A stretch of DNA of 64,000 nucleotides from Clostridium swellfunianum (GCF_023656515.1 NZ_JAMOFV010000006.1:1837243-1901242); one strand, 5' to 3'. Numbered from the stretch's first letter, positions 37,283 to 46,332 are shown. The notes: generated by a model from the letters alone, not told the origin. Made by a program: numbers and translations.

Positions 37283-37504
37283 ATGGATAATAAGAAAAAA
37301 TTTAAGATAGGTATTTATTGGACTGAGTCTCATGCTGGAGAAATTGAAATTGAGGCAGAAAGTGAAGAGCAAGCTGAAGAATATGCAGAAGAGAATTTGC
37401 ACGAGTTGATGTACGATATTAGGGAGAAGCAGGATCAATATACACTTGTGGGAGATATTGATATAGAGCTAGCAAGCGTTGAGGAAATAAACTTACAATT
37501 ATAA
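37283..37504 (+). CDS. Small acidic hypothetical protein, 73 aa
   Basis: Not recognised. Very acidic middle (EIEIEAESEEQAEEYAEENL) between short beta-like stretches; soluble. GGGAGTTG precedes the ATG. Comparable small acidic proteins are common on clostridial plasmids and integrative elements, some mimicking DNA, but no such function can be shown here. Confidence 0.6.
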   Translation: MDNKKKFKIGIYWTESHAGEIEIEAESEEQAEEYAEENLHELMYDIREKQDQYTLVGDIDIELASVEEINLQL

Positions 37505-37534
37505 AGAGTATAATCTCAAAAAGAGATATTAGTT

Positions 37535-37708
37535 TTGAATAATAAATTTGATAAGGAAACAAGAATTGATTTAATTATTGACATGCTAAACTTAATTCAT
37601 GAAGATAAGTTTGAGCCTGAAAAAGCAATACAATATATGTCTATACTAAAAGGAACAGAAGAAGACAAGTCGATAAGGCTACTGCCAGAAGTAATACAAA
37701 AGCAATAA
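37535..37708 (+). CDS. Small hypothetical protein, 57 aa, TTG start
   Basis: Frame opens at TTG 37535 and reads NNKFDKETRIDLIIDMLNLI followed by a charged helical part ending in PEVIQKQ. Helical, charged composition looks like a real protein rather than noise. The ribosome site (AAAGAGAT) is weak. It is followed by a strong terminator at 37787. Function unknown. Confidence 0.45.
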   Translation: MNNKFDKETRIDLIIDMLNLIHEDKFEPEKAIQYMSILKGTEEDKSIRLLPEVIQKQ

Positions 37709-37786
37709 TATAAAATCCAGGATAAGCTAAATGTGGTTTAATGTAACAAATACTATTTATAAATATATATTATATACATGTAAATG

Positions 37787-37830
37787 AAAGTCAATATCAG
37801 TATGTAGAGTAAGCTGATATTGACTTTTTC
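37787..37830 (+). terminator. Terminator
   Basis: AAGTCAATATCAG pairs perfectly with CTGATATTGACTT, followed by TTTTC. Confidence 0.85.
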
Positions 37831-37852
37831 TAATTAGTGAGGAGGTATTGAA

Positions 37853-38218
37853 ATGAAGAGAATATTTAAGAGAGAACATTTAAACAGTATAACCTCATAT
37901 CCAAATGAGGTGCTAAACAGTATTCAAAAGACAATTTTATTATTAGATGAAGCCTATGGAACAGAGAGGCATATAGTTAGGGATTTAGGAGGATATATTA
38001 TTCTTGTTGAGAACAAAGATGAGTTTGAGTTAATTAAACAGGAGAATTTTATTGATTTAGAGTGTGATGCTATACCAGAATTTGTTGATTTAATAAGATG
38101 TGAGAATGGAAAAGTTTTTACAAACGCAACTATTTTGCTTAGCAGTGACTTTAGTATTACAGTGGTAATGCCGCTGAATATAACACCTGACAATATAAAA
38201 GGATACATAGAAGATTAG
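37853..38218 (+). CDS. Hypothetical protein, 121 aa
   Basis: Not recognised. Soluble alpha/beta composition: basic N-terminus (MKRIFKREHL), GGYIILVENKDEFELIK in the middle and ITPDNIKGYIED at the end. A very good ribosome site (GAGGAGGT) precedes the ATG. It stands between two terminators as a single-gene unit. Part of the run of small accessory genes in element A. Confidence 0.6.
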   Translation: MKRIFKREHLNSITSYPNEVLNSIQKTILLLDEAYGTERHIVRDLGGYIILVENKDEFELIKQENFIDLECDAIPEFVDLIRCENGKVFTNATILLSSDFSITVVMPLNITPDNIKGYIED

Positions 38219-38261
38219 AGGCTCTTAACCTAAAAAATGGTTAAGGGTCTTTATATATTTT
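38217..38261 (+). terminator. Terminator
   Basis: AGGCTCTTAACC pairs with GGTTAAGGGTCT (mismatches near the base), T-rich tail. Confidence 0.7.
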
Positions 38262-38344
38262 TCAAAGAAAGTTAGTAATATTGATAGAATGAATAAATAA
38301 AAAATATTTATATAAAAAGAAGATTCGATAAGGAGTGAGAAACT

Positions 38345-38722
38345 ATGATAAAGGGATTTTTACTAAATACCTATAAAAGAAGGCTTGAATGTGAACTTAA
38401 TGATATGAATATAAAAGACCTTGAAGAGTACACAATAGGCTCTAACATAGGTTGCGAGTTAGCAGACTTCTATAGGAGAATAACAGAAGAGGTAATTCGT
38501 GAGTCAGTAACCATAATAGGCGATGAAATTAGCGATGGTAAATATGAAATTATATTTCTTATGGCTAATGGAAAAGAATATACAACAGTTTCAAAAGCTT
38601 GGTATACCAAGGAATTTGTTTTTGATACTGTAATGGATGTACTTATAGATTACTTTCAAGATGTATGGGAACATAGAAAAATTGAGGTTTTTAATAGCAG
38701 AAATATGGAAATCTGCTACTAA
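38345..38722 (+). CDS. Hypothetical protein, 125 aa
   Basis: Not recognised. Soluble; ends in an aromatic, charged helix (DYFQDVWEHRKIEVFNSR). AAGGAGTG precedes the ATG. The next gene starts 28 bases after its stop and is probably cotranscribed. No catalytic motif, membrane helix or metal site is apparent. Confidence 0.6.
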   Translation: MIKGFLLNTYKRRLECELNDMNIKDLEEYTIGSNIGCELADFYRRITEEVIRESVTIIGDEISDGKYEIIFLMANGKEYTTVSKAWYTKEFVFDTVMDVLIDYFQDVWEHRKIEVFNSRNMEICY

Positions 38723-38750
38723 GATAGAAATAAAATGAGGAGGAATAAAA

Positions 38751-39152
38751 ATGAGAATTATTAAGAAACTACAAGACATTGAGCTTTTGAAGGAAAAGCA
38801 GGTAATGAGCAAAGAGGTACTAGAGGAACTGGAGGAACACTTCAAAAATATCTACAGGAATCTTGGACTGCCTGAAGGAACTGATATAGAAGAATTTTCT
38901 CTAAAAGAGTGCGGTATAATGGTGTACCTGGAGGCTGGCGACAACATCACAGACCTAGAAGAAATAGGACTCAGTCCAGAGGATGATGGATTATTAGGTT
39001 CTACGCCTGAATGGGTTGATGAACAGATTCTAGATAGTTGTACTTTAGTTACAGTTTGCATATTATACAATAATGAGTGTGCATTAAGTATTTTCTTTAG
39101 AAAAGAAGATTTTAAAAATGAATTAGAAGAATGGGTAAGCGATTATATTTAA
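38751..39152 (+). CDS. Hypothetical protein, 133 aa
   Basis: Not recognised. Strongly acidic (many DLEE and SPEDDG stretches) with a C-terminal cysteine-containing beta-like region (DSCTLVTVCILYNNECALSI). GAGGAGG precedes the ATG. It forms a two-gene unit with the 125-aa gene upstream, closed by a hairpin. Function unknown. Confidence 0.6.
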   Translation: MRIIKKLQDIELLKEKQVMSKEVLEELEEHFKNIYRNLGLPEGTDIEEFSLKECGIMVYLEAGDNITDLEEIGLSPEDDGLLGSTPEWVDEQILDSCTLVTVCILYNNECALSIFFRKEDFKNELEEWVSDYI

Positions 39153-39196
39153 ACACCTAATCTCAAGTAGGAAGAGAGTAGGTGTTATTTTATTTC
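39152..39196 (+). terminator. Terminator-like hairpin
   Basis: AACACCTA pairs with TAGGTGTT, followed by ATTTTATTTC. Confidence 0.7.
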
Positions 39197-39259
39197 AAAA
39201 ATATATTTTCTTACTGCTATCAGTAAATTGTAGGTTTATTAAAATAGGAGGGAATAAAA

Positions 39260-39730
39260 ATGGCAGCTGCTAAAAAGAAAAGTGTTATTAAGCAACAAAT
39301 AATAGAAGAAAATTTAACACCTGTGACAAACCATCTAAGTCCTAGACTACCTGTAGAGTTCATTATAGGTAAGGAAGGGAAGAAAATAATAGAAGAATTT
39401 AAAACTGATTTAGAAGAAAGGAATAAGGCACTAGCAACTATAAAATCATACATTTTCGATGTTAATAGCTTTATATCTTTTATTGAAAGCTCAGGAGTTA
39501 TTTTTACTGGAGAGTTCAATATTAGCCAATACAAGGACTTTATAGAATATCAGGTTAAACAAAAGGTAAAACCAAGTACCATTAATAAGAGGATAAATAG
39601 CATTCAGCAGTTTAACATATATCTTCTAACTAAAAAGTATATGGATGGAGTAGTCGTTATAGCCAAAAATGATAAATTACCAGTAAATCAAGCGGATGAA
39701 ATAATACTATTGTCCAACAAAAGATTTTAA
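39260..39730 (+). CDS. Stand-alone SAM-like (core-binding) integrase domain protein
   Basis: 156 aa. From about residue 46 it resembles the N-terminal DNA-binding domain of tyrosine recombinases (ERNKALATIKSYIFDVNSFI, then KPSTINKRINSIQQFNIYL). The catalytic R..HxxR..Y domain is absent: the frame ends shortly after and the next gene is a RadC-type protein. It may be a DNA-binding accessory factor, or the preserved front of a lost integrase. GGAGGG precedes the ATG; its stop overlaps the region read into the next gene. Confidence 0.65.
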   Translation: MAAAKKKSVIKQQIIEENLTPVTNHLSPRLPVEFIIGKEGKKIIEEFKTDLEERNKALATIKSYIFDVNSFISFIESSGVIFTGEFNISQYKDFIEYQVKQKVKPSTINKRINSIQQFNIYLLTKKYMDGVVVIAKNDKLPVNQADEIILLSNKRF

Positions 39731-39747
39731 TGAGGAGTAAGGAAAAT

Positions 39748-40278
39748 ATGAAAAAATACTTAGATGAAAAGAAAAAAATAGAAGCCAGTGAACAAATGGA
39801 GCTAATTCTAAATGAAAATAAGAAAAGTAAGATACCAGCAAAAAGGGTTAGTGTAGTTTCAATAAAGATAGTGCGTGAATCTAGTGTTTTGTATGAAGGA
39901 AGAACAATAGGGACACCATCAGATGCTGCAGAGCTTGGAAGAAGATTCTTAGAGGATTCGGATAGAGAGAAGCTAATAGTATGTTGCCTTGATACTAAAA
40001 ATCAACCTATTTCAGTGTCCATTGTAAGTGTAGGATCACTAAATTCCTCAATTTTCCATCCAAGGGAAATATTTAAGACAGGGGTTCTCTCTAATGCTGC
40101 ATCTGTAATAGTTTTTCATAACCATCCAAGCGGTATAACAGACCCTTCAACTGAAGATATAGAGGCAACTAAAAGAATAAAGGAAGCAGGAAAAATAATT
40201 GGGATAGAGGTTTTAGACCATATAATAGTCGGGCAAGGTAATAAATTTTGCAGTATGAAAGAGAAGGGAATTTTGTAA
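39748..40278 (+). CDS. RadC-type JAB/MPN-domain protein
   Basis: About 176 aa. The JAMM motif is HNHPSGITDPSTEDIEATKR, preceded by FKTGVLSNAASVIV; the helix-hairpin-helix N-terminal part of chromosomal RadC is missing, as is usual for mobile-element copies. Despite the old name, a DNA repair role is not established. The ATG at 39748 follows GAGGAGTAAGG; an ATG at 39730 overlaps the previous stop. Genes of this type are frequent on plasmids and integrative elements. Confidence 0.85.
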   Translation: MKKYLDEKKKIEASEQMELILNENKKSKIPAKRVSVVSIKIVRESSVLYEGRTIGTPSDAAELGRRFLEDSDREKLIVCCLDTKNQPISVSIVSVGSLNSSIFHPREIFKTGVLSNAASVIVFHNHPSGITDPSTEDIEATKRIKEAGKIIGIEVLDHIIVGQGNKFCSMKEKGIL

Positions 40279-40279
40279 A

Positions 40280-40588
40280 ATGTTTGATAATGAAAGGTAT
40301 ATAACAAAAGGAGTAAATGAAACCATAAGTATACAGTTAGGACTATTATTATGGAGCCTTATAGACGAACTAAAGAAAAAAGAAAAGTTTACAATTGATT
40401 ATTTACAGGTATTTGAACTTAGAAGCATAAAGTCAAATAATGGCTTCAACCAAGAACTTATCCATAAACAGGAGGTAGAGCCATATAAGAAAGTATATCT
40501 ATTTTCAGCTAGCGAACCAATAGATGCTAAGATATATGCAATCGACGATTCTGAGCATAGCGTAATGATGCTTTCCAGTGAATACTAA
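40280..40588 (+). CDS. DUF960-like protein, 102 aa
   Basis: The start MFDNERYITKGVNETISIQL and the segment LLLWSLIDELKKKEKFTIDYLQVFEL match my memory of the DUF960 family of small plasmid and phage proteins. It begins one base after the RadC-type stop, with AAGGGA as ribosome site. No function is known to me. Confidence 0.6.
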   Translation: MFDNERYITKGVNETISIQLGLLLWSLIDELKKKEKFTIDYLQVFELRSIKSNNGFNQELIHKQEVEPYKKVYLFSASEPIDAKIYAIDDSEHSVMMLSSEY

Positions 40589-40623
40589 GTATACAAATAA
40601 TATGTATAAGAGGAGAGTTTAAG

Positions 40624-40719
40624 ATGAGTGTGAAAATAATAGTAAAAATGACAGCAAAAATAGTTGGTAAGGTGTTAGTCGTAGTTGGTACATTATTAGA
40701 AAAAGGCACAATTAAATAA
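40624..40719 (+). CDS. Possible 31-aa amphipathic peptide
   Basis: ATG at 40624 behind AGAGGAGAG. The product is short, basic and hydrophobic (MSVKIIVKMTAKIVGKVLVV then GTLLEKGTIK), with alternating lysine and hydrophobic residues. It could be a membrane-active peptide of toxin type. The ribosome site argues that it is translated. Confidence 0.45.
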   Translation: MSVKIIVKMTAKIVGKVLVVVGTLLEKGTIK

Positions 40720-40871
40720 TAAAAAAATTAAGGAATAAATATCAGGAGTTAACTATAGCTCCAACTAAAAATTGAATAATATTTTTATAATAAATAAAGC
40801 TAAGTCATATAAACTGTGATTAGGCTTTATTTTTTTGTAACACAATACCTTTAAACTTTGGAGGAACAACA

Positions 40872-41708
40872 ATGAAGACTTTTACAAAAAAAGATATTAT
40901 TGATTTAGTACCTCGGTGGAATAATGAAGGATGGGAATATGAAACGAAGAAAAATCATCTGGATAAAATAATGGAGTTTCTGCTCGAAACAGACTTACTT
41001 GAGTGGCATAACAAAGTAAAAAAGGTATATGGGGTAAATAACGTAAAAGAAGTAACTAAAATAAAGAAGAGAAAAAAAACAAATGATAGAAAGATGGTAA
41101 AGAATATAAAGAGAATAAAGAAAGTAAGAAAAGGACCATACTTTTTAAATGAAGAAATAAACTTGATTCAAGAGTCAAAAGGAAATTATATAGGATACGA
41201 ATATAATGTTATTACAACAGTATTATTGATAAGCTTATGCGAGAATGAAAATGAACCTTACTTTCAAAAAATTATTAGGGGTCAATATACAACAGAGGAA
41301 GAGGCAGAAGAATGGCTTGAAAAAGTAAATGATACAATAGTTGAACAAAGGAATTTATGGGAAAAGTATGGAGATGAAAGAGAGTGGGGAGTAATTTCTC
41401 ATAATATCGCGGATATTTGCTATAGTTTAACAAAGCTTGAAAGAAACAAAACAGAGGTGAATATTATTAAAGATCAAGTAAATTTATTTTATACAAGGTT
41501 CATGGCTCTACCTGATGATAAGATGATAGAATTTTATAATGAATTGGGCAAGAATAGAATAAAATACTTGAACAAAGGAATAGATAAAAAAGTTAATGGA
41601 GAGAAAGATGATAAAGGCAACATAAACGGAGGATTAGATAAAGCGGAAAAAAGCTTATATAAAATTGATTTAGGATTAATTGAAGAGAAGGTTAGAAAGA
41701 ATCGATAA
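40872..41708 (+). CDS. Hypothetical protein, 278 aa
   Basis: Not recognised. A soluble protein with a very basic stretch at residues about 56-88 (KKVRKGPYF near its end) followed by acidic helices (TTEEEAEEWLEKVND). The basic part suggests nucleic-acid contact. TTGGAGG precedes the ATG. A terminator overlaps its last codons, so it is a single-gene unit. Confidence 0.6.
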   Translation: MKTFTKKDIIDLVPRWNNEGWEYETKKNHLDKIMEFLLETDLLEWHNKVKKVYGVNNVKEVTKIKKRKKTNDRKMVKNIKRIKKVRKGPYFLNEEINLIQESKGNYIGYEYNVITTVLLISLCENENEPYFQKIIRGQYTTEEEAEEWLEKVNDTIVEQRNLWEKYGDEREWGVISHNIADICYSLTKLERNKTEVNIIKDQVNLFYTRFMALPDDKMIEFYNELGKNRIKYLNKGIDKKVNGEKDDKGNINGGLDKAEKSLYKIDLGLIEEKVRKNR

Positions 41709-41742
41709 ATAATCTATTTTATCAATTCTTTCTTTTTTTGTC
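41691..41742 (+). terminator. Terminator overlapping the 278-aa gene end
   Basis: AGAAAGAAT and GATAAA pair with TTTATC and ATTCTTTCT, followed by TTTTTT. Confidence 0.75.
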
Positions 41743-41927
41743 ATTGAAAAAAATCGATGAAAAAATGCTTTATTATTTTCTACGAGAGGTATATTTAAAT
41801 GCTTTATTATATGTTTGTAACAAGTAATAACAACAAACGAAAGGAGGATAATACTTTTTTTCAAATTGATGAAAGTTGTAAACTCATCAACTTAACAGAT
41901 TAAAAATAAATTTGAAGGAGCGATATT

Positions 41928-42299
41928 ATGTTTGCTTTTAAAAGAAATGAAGAAATTACTGAAGGGAATTACGATGTGAAAATCGATAGTGCAGAAGTTG
42001 TCAGATATCCTAAAAGCGACGCTTTAAAGATACACGTTAGGAATCAATTTGGAGCGAGCAGGACATTCCTACTGTTTGCTAATAATACGATGCTTATTGA
42101 AAAATTGCTTGAGGCAACCTCGTTAGAATCGACCGATGGAAGTTTCGATGAAAATAGTCTAGTAGGCCGCTATGTTTCAATCGATACGCAGATGGACAAG
42201 GGTTATCTCAATATTTATAACTTTACAGCTAGTGAGCCATGGGAAATATCTGAGCAACGAATATATCAACCTGAGGATTTAGAAGAGATTGAGATATAA
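41928..42299 (+). CDS. Hypothetical protein, 123 aa
   Basis: Not firmly recognised. The layout (EITEGNYDVKIDSAEVVRYP then KIHVRNQFGASRTFLLF) resembles small beta-rich phage/plasmid proteins encoded beside replication genes. GAAGGAG precedes the ATG. With the 229-aa protein and the prim-pol/helicase it appears to form a replication operon. An ssDNA-binding role is speculative. Confidence 0.55.
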   Translation: MFAFKRNEEITEGNYDVKIDSAEVVRYPKSDALKIHVRNQFGASRTFLLFANNTMLIEKLLEATSLESTDGSFDENSLVGRYVSIDTQMDKGYLNIYNFTASEPWEISEQRIYQPEDLEEIEI

Positions 42300-42391
42300 G
42301 AAAGGAGCTATATTCAAAATTCAAAATAAAATTGAAGAGATGCTAAGCAAAATAATCAGGGCTCTCAGGGCCTTTAGGGAGGAATATCACT

Positions 42392-43081
42392 ATGATAAAA
42401 GTAAAAGAAAACCAAATTATAGAAGCAGAAAAAAGTGAAATGGAACTTCATGCTAGAAAAAAAGAAACAATAGAAATCAATGGGGAGGAGAATAGAATGA
42501 TTAAAAATGAGGAGTTTTTAGAAACGAACGATTGCAATCTTGAAGATGGTGACACTTCAGTAAAGAGTCAAGAAAACATTGAAGAGAAAAATGAGTTAAA
42601 TGAAGTAGAAGGAACAAAGGCAGAAGAAAGAACAGAATCAGTAGAAGAAACTGATGAAGAAACTGATGAAGAAACTGATGAAGAAACTTTTGATTTAACA
42701 CAGGTTGAAGCTTCCAAGAGCAAGGGCTTGAAAAAAGTATGGAGTGAACCTGGCGCTATGACTGCTGTTCGCACTGAGAAGCATGGTAATAGAATCACCT
42801 TTGCTGGTTTTGTTATGAAAGAGTTGAAAAAACCAACCAAGCTGCAAATTGGGTTCACGAAAGATTCAGTTGTTGTGTCAGAAGATATTCCCGGTAATGA
42901 AAATTATTTCAACGTTAGTTTTAGCGGGGGGAAGGGGCATATCTATGCCAAGCAATTAGTATTAGAAGTTATTGAACGCTTTAACTTGAATTTTGATGGG
43001 ATAACATCAAAAACTTTTGGTGAAGTGAAGTTTTATACAGACGGTGACTATCCAGTGGCTGTAATCAAAATAAAAGAGTAA
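42392..43081 (+). CDS. Hypothetical acidic protein with TDEE repeats, 229 aa
   Basis: Not recognised. An N-terminal charged half contains tandem TDEE repeats encoded by a 12-base repeat (about 42650-42690). A C-terminal globular part (from about residue 118) has GRITFAGFVMK-like beta strands. AGGGAGG precedes the ATG. It lies 20 bases ahead of the prim-pol/helicase gene and is probably cotranscribed. An acidic tail plus small domain suggests a replication accessory protein, but this is inference. Confidence 0.55.
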   Translation: MIKVKENQIIEAEKSEMELHARKKETIEINGEENRMIKNEEFLETNDCNLEDGDTSVKSQENIEEKNELNEVEGTKAEERTESVEETDEETDEETDEETFDLTQVEASKSKGLKKVWSEPGAMTAVRTEKHGNRITFAGFVMKELKKPTKLQIGFTKDSVVVSEDIPGNENYFNVSFSGGKGHIYAKQLVLEVIERFNLNFDGITSKTFGEVKFYTDGDYPVAVIKIKE

Positions 43082-43101
43082 TAATTGAAAGAGGTGGGAG
43101 C

Positions 43102-45867
43102 ATGGATGTGGCTGTAATTGAAAAGATGAAGAAGGCGGCAAAGGAGCTTGCCTCTAAGGGAATGCCTATATTTGAATGCGAAGGAAAAATTCCAATGACT
43201 AAAGGTTGGACCAATATCACTAACACTACTCTGTATACTATTGATGGATGGTTCAGAGGGTCTTTATGTCCTTCATTTGGACTGGCTCTGGGGGAAAGGT
43301 CCAGTATTGTTGGCATTGATATAGATGGGGAAGAGGCGCTATCTGTATTAGAGGAGATTTCCAAGGGTGATTTACCAAAGACATGGTCTTTCAAGACGCC
43401 GGGGGAAGGAAAGAGGCTTCTGTATAAGACACCAGTTGGCACAATCACAAAAAAATTCAAAATCACTCTGGGGGGAAATCACAAAGAACTTGCTTTTCTG
43501 GGGACGGGGCAACAGACAATTATGCCCCCCTCATTTCATAAAAACGGTGGTCAATATGAATGGATTGAAGGGCTTAGCCCTGATGAAATTGACATTGCTG
43601 CTGCACCTGACTGGCTTCTTGAGATTATGTCGGGGAAGAGCAAACCAGTAGCAAAAGAACAAGGTGGAAACAACCGATCTTTTTCATATGAAATGTCAGA
43701 GCAGGGGATGAGCGATAAAATTGCAGAATATCAGTGTACGAAATTTTCTGAGCACTGTCCAATGTTCAAGGAAGCTATGGAGATACAGATGAAGGAAGGT
43801 CTTCCCGAGGACGATTGGTTTCTTATTATATGCTTGCTTGTGAATTCGGATAATGAGGCGCTTGCCTATCACTTTTCCAGGATGTGCCACAAGCACGATA
43901 CTCGCAGCGAAGAGAGGATTCAAAAGCTGATAGAGGAAAGAGACAACAGTGAGGACGGATGTGGAACACCACGATGCACAACTTTTGGATGCAGAAGGAA
44001 GCATATAGGCAAGTGTTTTAATAAGATAATTAAGGATGAAGACGGCAAAATCAAAAATAGTCCATCCGCTTTCCTATATGAAGTAACCAAGATAGATCCC
44101 CCAAGTGACCCTAAGTACAGTTATTATCTCGATAGATTGAGATTCATCAAAGACATATATCTGGACGAAAAAGGTAACCTATGCATGCTATTTAAGGGCG
44201 CCAAGGTTACATTGGCTAACTTCATACTGCGGATAACGAAGGAAATAATCAAGACGGATGGACTTAAGAAGGAGCACTTCGTATGTGTTGAGGGGTTGCT
44301 TGAAAACGGGTTGCCGATAAATGCTCAGAATATAAAGCTAGAGGAGTATGAAAGTATGAACTGGCTCATTAAGGAGTGCGGCTCAGGGGCTATAATTTTC
44401 TCTGGTCAGGGATATAAGGATAAGGTCAGGGAGGTAATCCAAAGGATAAGCGGGATGAAGCAGAGGGAACAGATTTTTACTCATACAGGATGGTGTAATC
44501 TTGCGGAAAATAGAAGAGTATATCTTCACTATGGAGGGGCAATTGGGGCAGAAGATGTGAAAGTTGAGTTAGACAAGGGTCTTAGTCTTTACAAGATGCC
44601 GTCGAAAATCACTGATATCAAGAGCGCAATTGGAATGAGTCTGAAGATACTAAACTTGGCATCGCTAAAGGTTACAATCCCAATGCTTGCTGTAGTATAT
44701 CTTTCAACGCTAGTTCAGTGCTTCAAGGATGCTGGGCTCAGCCCTGACTTCATTGTATGGCTTCATGGAATCACAGGCAGCAGAAAGACTTTCATCGCAA
44801 AAATGCTTCTGTCTCATTTTGGGGATTTCGCTTATAATTCACCTCCTGCCAGCTTTAGGGATACGGAAAACTCCATTGAAAAGAGAGCACATTGTCTCAA
44901 GGATTCACTACTTCTAGTTGACGATTACCACCCTAACTCAATACCTTCGGAGGCAATGCTGATGAGACGAGTAGCTGAAAAGCTGCTCAGAATGTATGGT
45001 GACAGAACAGGAAGGGGTCGCTTGAATTCAAACACAGACCTTCAAGCAACCTACATTCCAAGGGGGATGGCGATAGCCACAGGAGAAGACCTTCCATTAG
45101 GGCAATCTTCTAATGCTCGATATATAGGTCTTGAGATAGTGAAGAGCGAAATCAACCTTGATGTCTTAACAGAACTACAGCACAACAGTGTTAAGCTAAG
45201 GGAATCGATGTTAGGTTTTATCAGGTTTATTATTAATAATGGAGATAGACTTACTCAGGAGATAAAAGCTCAATTTGAGGAGCTAAGACACTCTTATAAC
45301 TCTTCGAATGTGCATGGGCGAGTGTCAGATGCCGCTGCATATTTGGAAGTCGCATTTTATGTATTCTTGGAGTATGCACATGTTAACGAGGTTATAGACC
45401 AAAATAAGCGAGAAGAACTTCTTAATACATCGAAGAAGGTGTTCGAGGACATAATCGCAAATCAATCTGAGTTAATCAAGGAGCAGAACGTTGAGGTCGT
45501 GTTTATTGAGGCCTTGAAAGAGATGTTCAACACCAGAAAGATCCGTGTTGAAAATTTAGTTGGAACGAACCAAACGGAGTTTTCATTTGGAACTGGTGAA
45601 TTCATAGGTTATTGCGACAATGAATTTTACTATCTATACCCTCAAATTACCTATGATGCTGTCAACAGCTTCTTGTCGAAGAGTAATAGGAGAATATCAA
45701 TAATTCCTAAAATGATGTGGAAGAACCTAGCTGCGGCTGAAATGATTAAAACTGAATCTCAGGAGTCGGAGAATCCACAGAACCTACCTAAAAAAGCTGT
45801 TAAGATAAACGGAAGGGAAAAGAAAAGGGTGCGTCTGTTGCATATTCCCAGGAATATCATCGACTAA
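43102..45867 (+). CDS. Prim-Pol/helicase replication protein
   Basis: 921 aa. The N-terminal primase-polymerase domain shows GLALGERSSIVGIDIDG with catalytic aspartates at about 73 and 75, and TIMPPSFH. A cysteine cluster CGTPRCTTFGCRRKHIGKC (about residues 290-310) may bind zinc. The helicase-like ATPase part has Walker A HGITGSRKT near 556, with R in place of the usual G, and Walker B LLLVDDYHP. It probably primes and drives element replication. Its composition looks richer in G and C than neighbouring genes. GAGGTGGGAG precedes the ATG. Confidence 0.75.
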   Translation: MDVAVIEKMKKAAKELASKGMPIFECEGKIPMTKGWTNITNTTLYTIDGWFRGSLCPSFGLALGERSSIVGIDIDGEEALSVLEEISKGDLPKTWSFKTPGEGKRLLYKTPVGTITKKFKITLGGNHKELAFLGTGQQTIMPPSFHKNGGQYEWIEGLSPDEIDIAAAPDWLLEIMSGKSKPVAKEQGGNNRSFSYEMSEQGMSDKIAEYQCTKFSEHCPMFKEAMEIQMKEGLPEDDWFLIICLLVNSDNEALAYHFSRMCHKHDTRSEERIQKLIEERDNSEDGCGTPRCTTFGCRRKHIGKCFNKIIKDEDGKIKNSPSAFLYEVTKIDPPSDPKYSYYLDRLRFIKDIYLDEKGNLCMLFKGAKVTLANFILRITKEIIKTDGLKKEHFVCVEGLLENGLPINAQNIKLEEYESMNWLIKECGSGAIIFSGQGYKDKVREVIQRISGMKQREQIFTHTGWCNLAENRRVYLHYGGAIGAEDVKVELDKGLSLYKMPSKITDIKSAIGMSLKILNLASLKVTIPMLAVVYLSTLVQCFKDAGLSPDFIVWLHGITGSRKTFIAKMLLSHFGDFAYNSPPASFRDTENSIEKRAHCLKDSLLLVDDYHPNSIPSEAMLMRRVAEKLLRMYGDRTGRGRLNSNTDLQATYIPRGMAIATGEDLPLGQSSNARYIGLEIVKSEINLDVLTELQHNSVKLRESMLGFIRFIINNGDRLTQEIKAQFEELRHSYNSSNVHGRVSDAAAYLEVAFYVFLEYAHVNEVIDQNKREELLNTSKKVFEDIIANQSELIKEQNVEVVFIEALKEMFNTRKIRVENLVGTNQTEFSFGTGEFIGYCDNEFYYLYPQITYDAVNSFLSKSNRRISIIPKMMWKNLAAAEMIKTESQESENPQNLPKKAVKINGREKKRVRLLHIPRNIID

Positions 45868-45993
45868 AGTGCTAAATAGAGGTTTGCGCCCTGCAAGCCC
45901 TTGTGAAATTGATTAGAGTATATGGTAAATAAGATATTATGAAGTATTCTATATATAAAAACTAATATTAGGATTAGAAAGGAGCAGGATAGT

Positions 45994-46332
45994 ATGAAAG
46001 AATTAATAAAAATCATAGAAAAAAGAATAGGAGTATATATAAGAAAGAAAAAAACAGGAGAAAATCTTTCTACAGGGTATGGAAGGCTTCAATGGCTGAG
46101 CTTTGAACTATCCGATCATACATCTGAAATAGAAGAATATATTGATGAATTCGGAGAAGACTTCGAGATTCATGAATTATTTGAAGATATTAAAAGTGGA
46201 TATATTGAAGCAGTTTTATTATGGTCAATAAAAGATGCTGAAATATTTAATATTAATACTTTAGTAAATCTGTGCCATGATAATGAGATTCCAATAGTGA
46301 GCTTTTGTGAAGTAATTGAATGTATCCAATAA
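45994..46332 (+). CDS. Hypothetical protein, 112 aa
   Basis: Not recognised. Basic N-terminus (KRIGVYIRKKKTGENL) followed by acidic helices (EEYIDEFGEDFEIHELFEDI). Soluble. AAAGGAG precedes the ATG. It lies between the prim-pol/helicase and recombinase genes, separated by AT-rich spacers. Confidence 0.55.
   Translation: MKELIKIIEKRIGVYIRKKKTGENLSTGYGRLQWLSFELSDHTSEIEEYIDEFGEDFEIHELFEDIKSGYIEAVLLWSIKDAEIFNINTLVNLCHDNEIPIVSFCEVIECIQ

Noticed and set aside
42340-42438. Possible 32-aa basic peptide before the TDEE-repeat gene
   Set aside because: Poor ribosome site and overlap with the next gene in another frame.
43367-43651. Plus-strand frame overlapping the prim-pol domain
   Set aside because: Alternate frame inside a clearly coding gene with no ribosome site.
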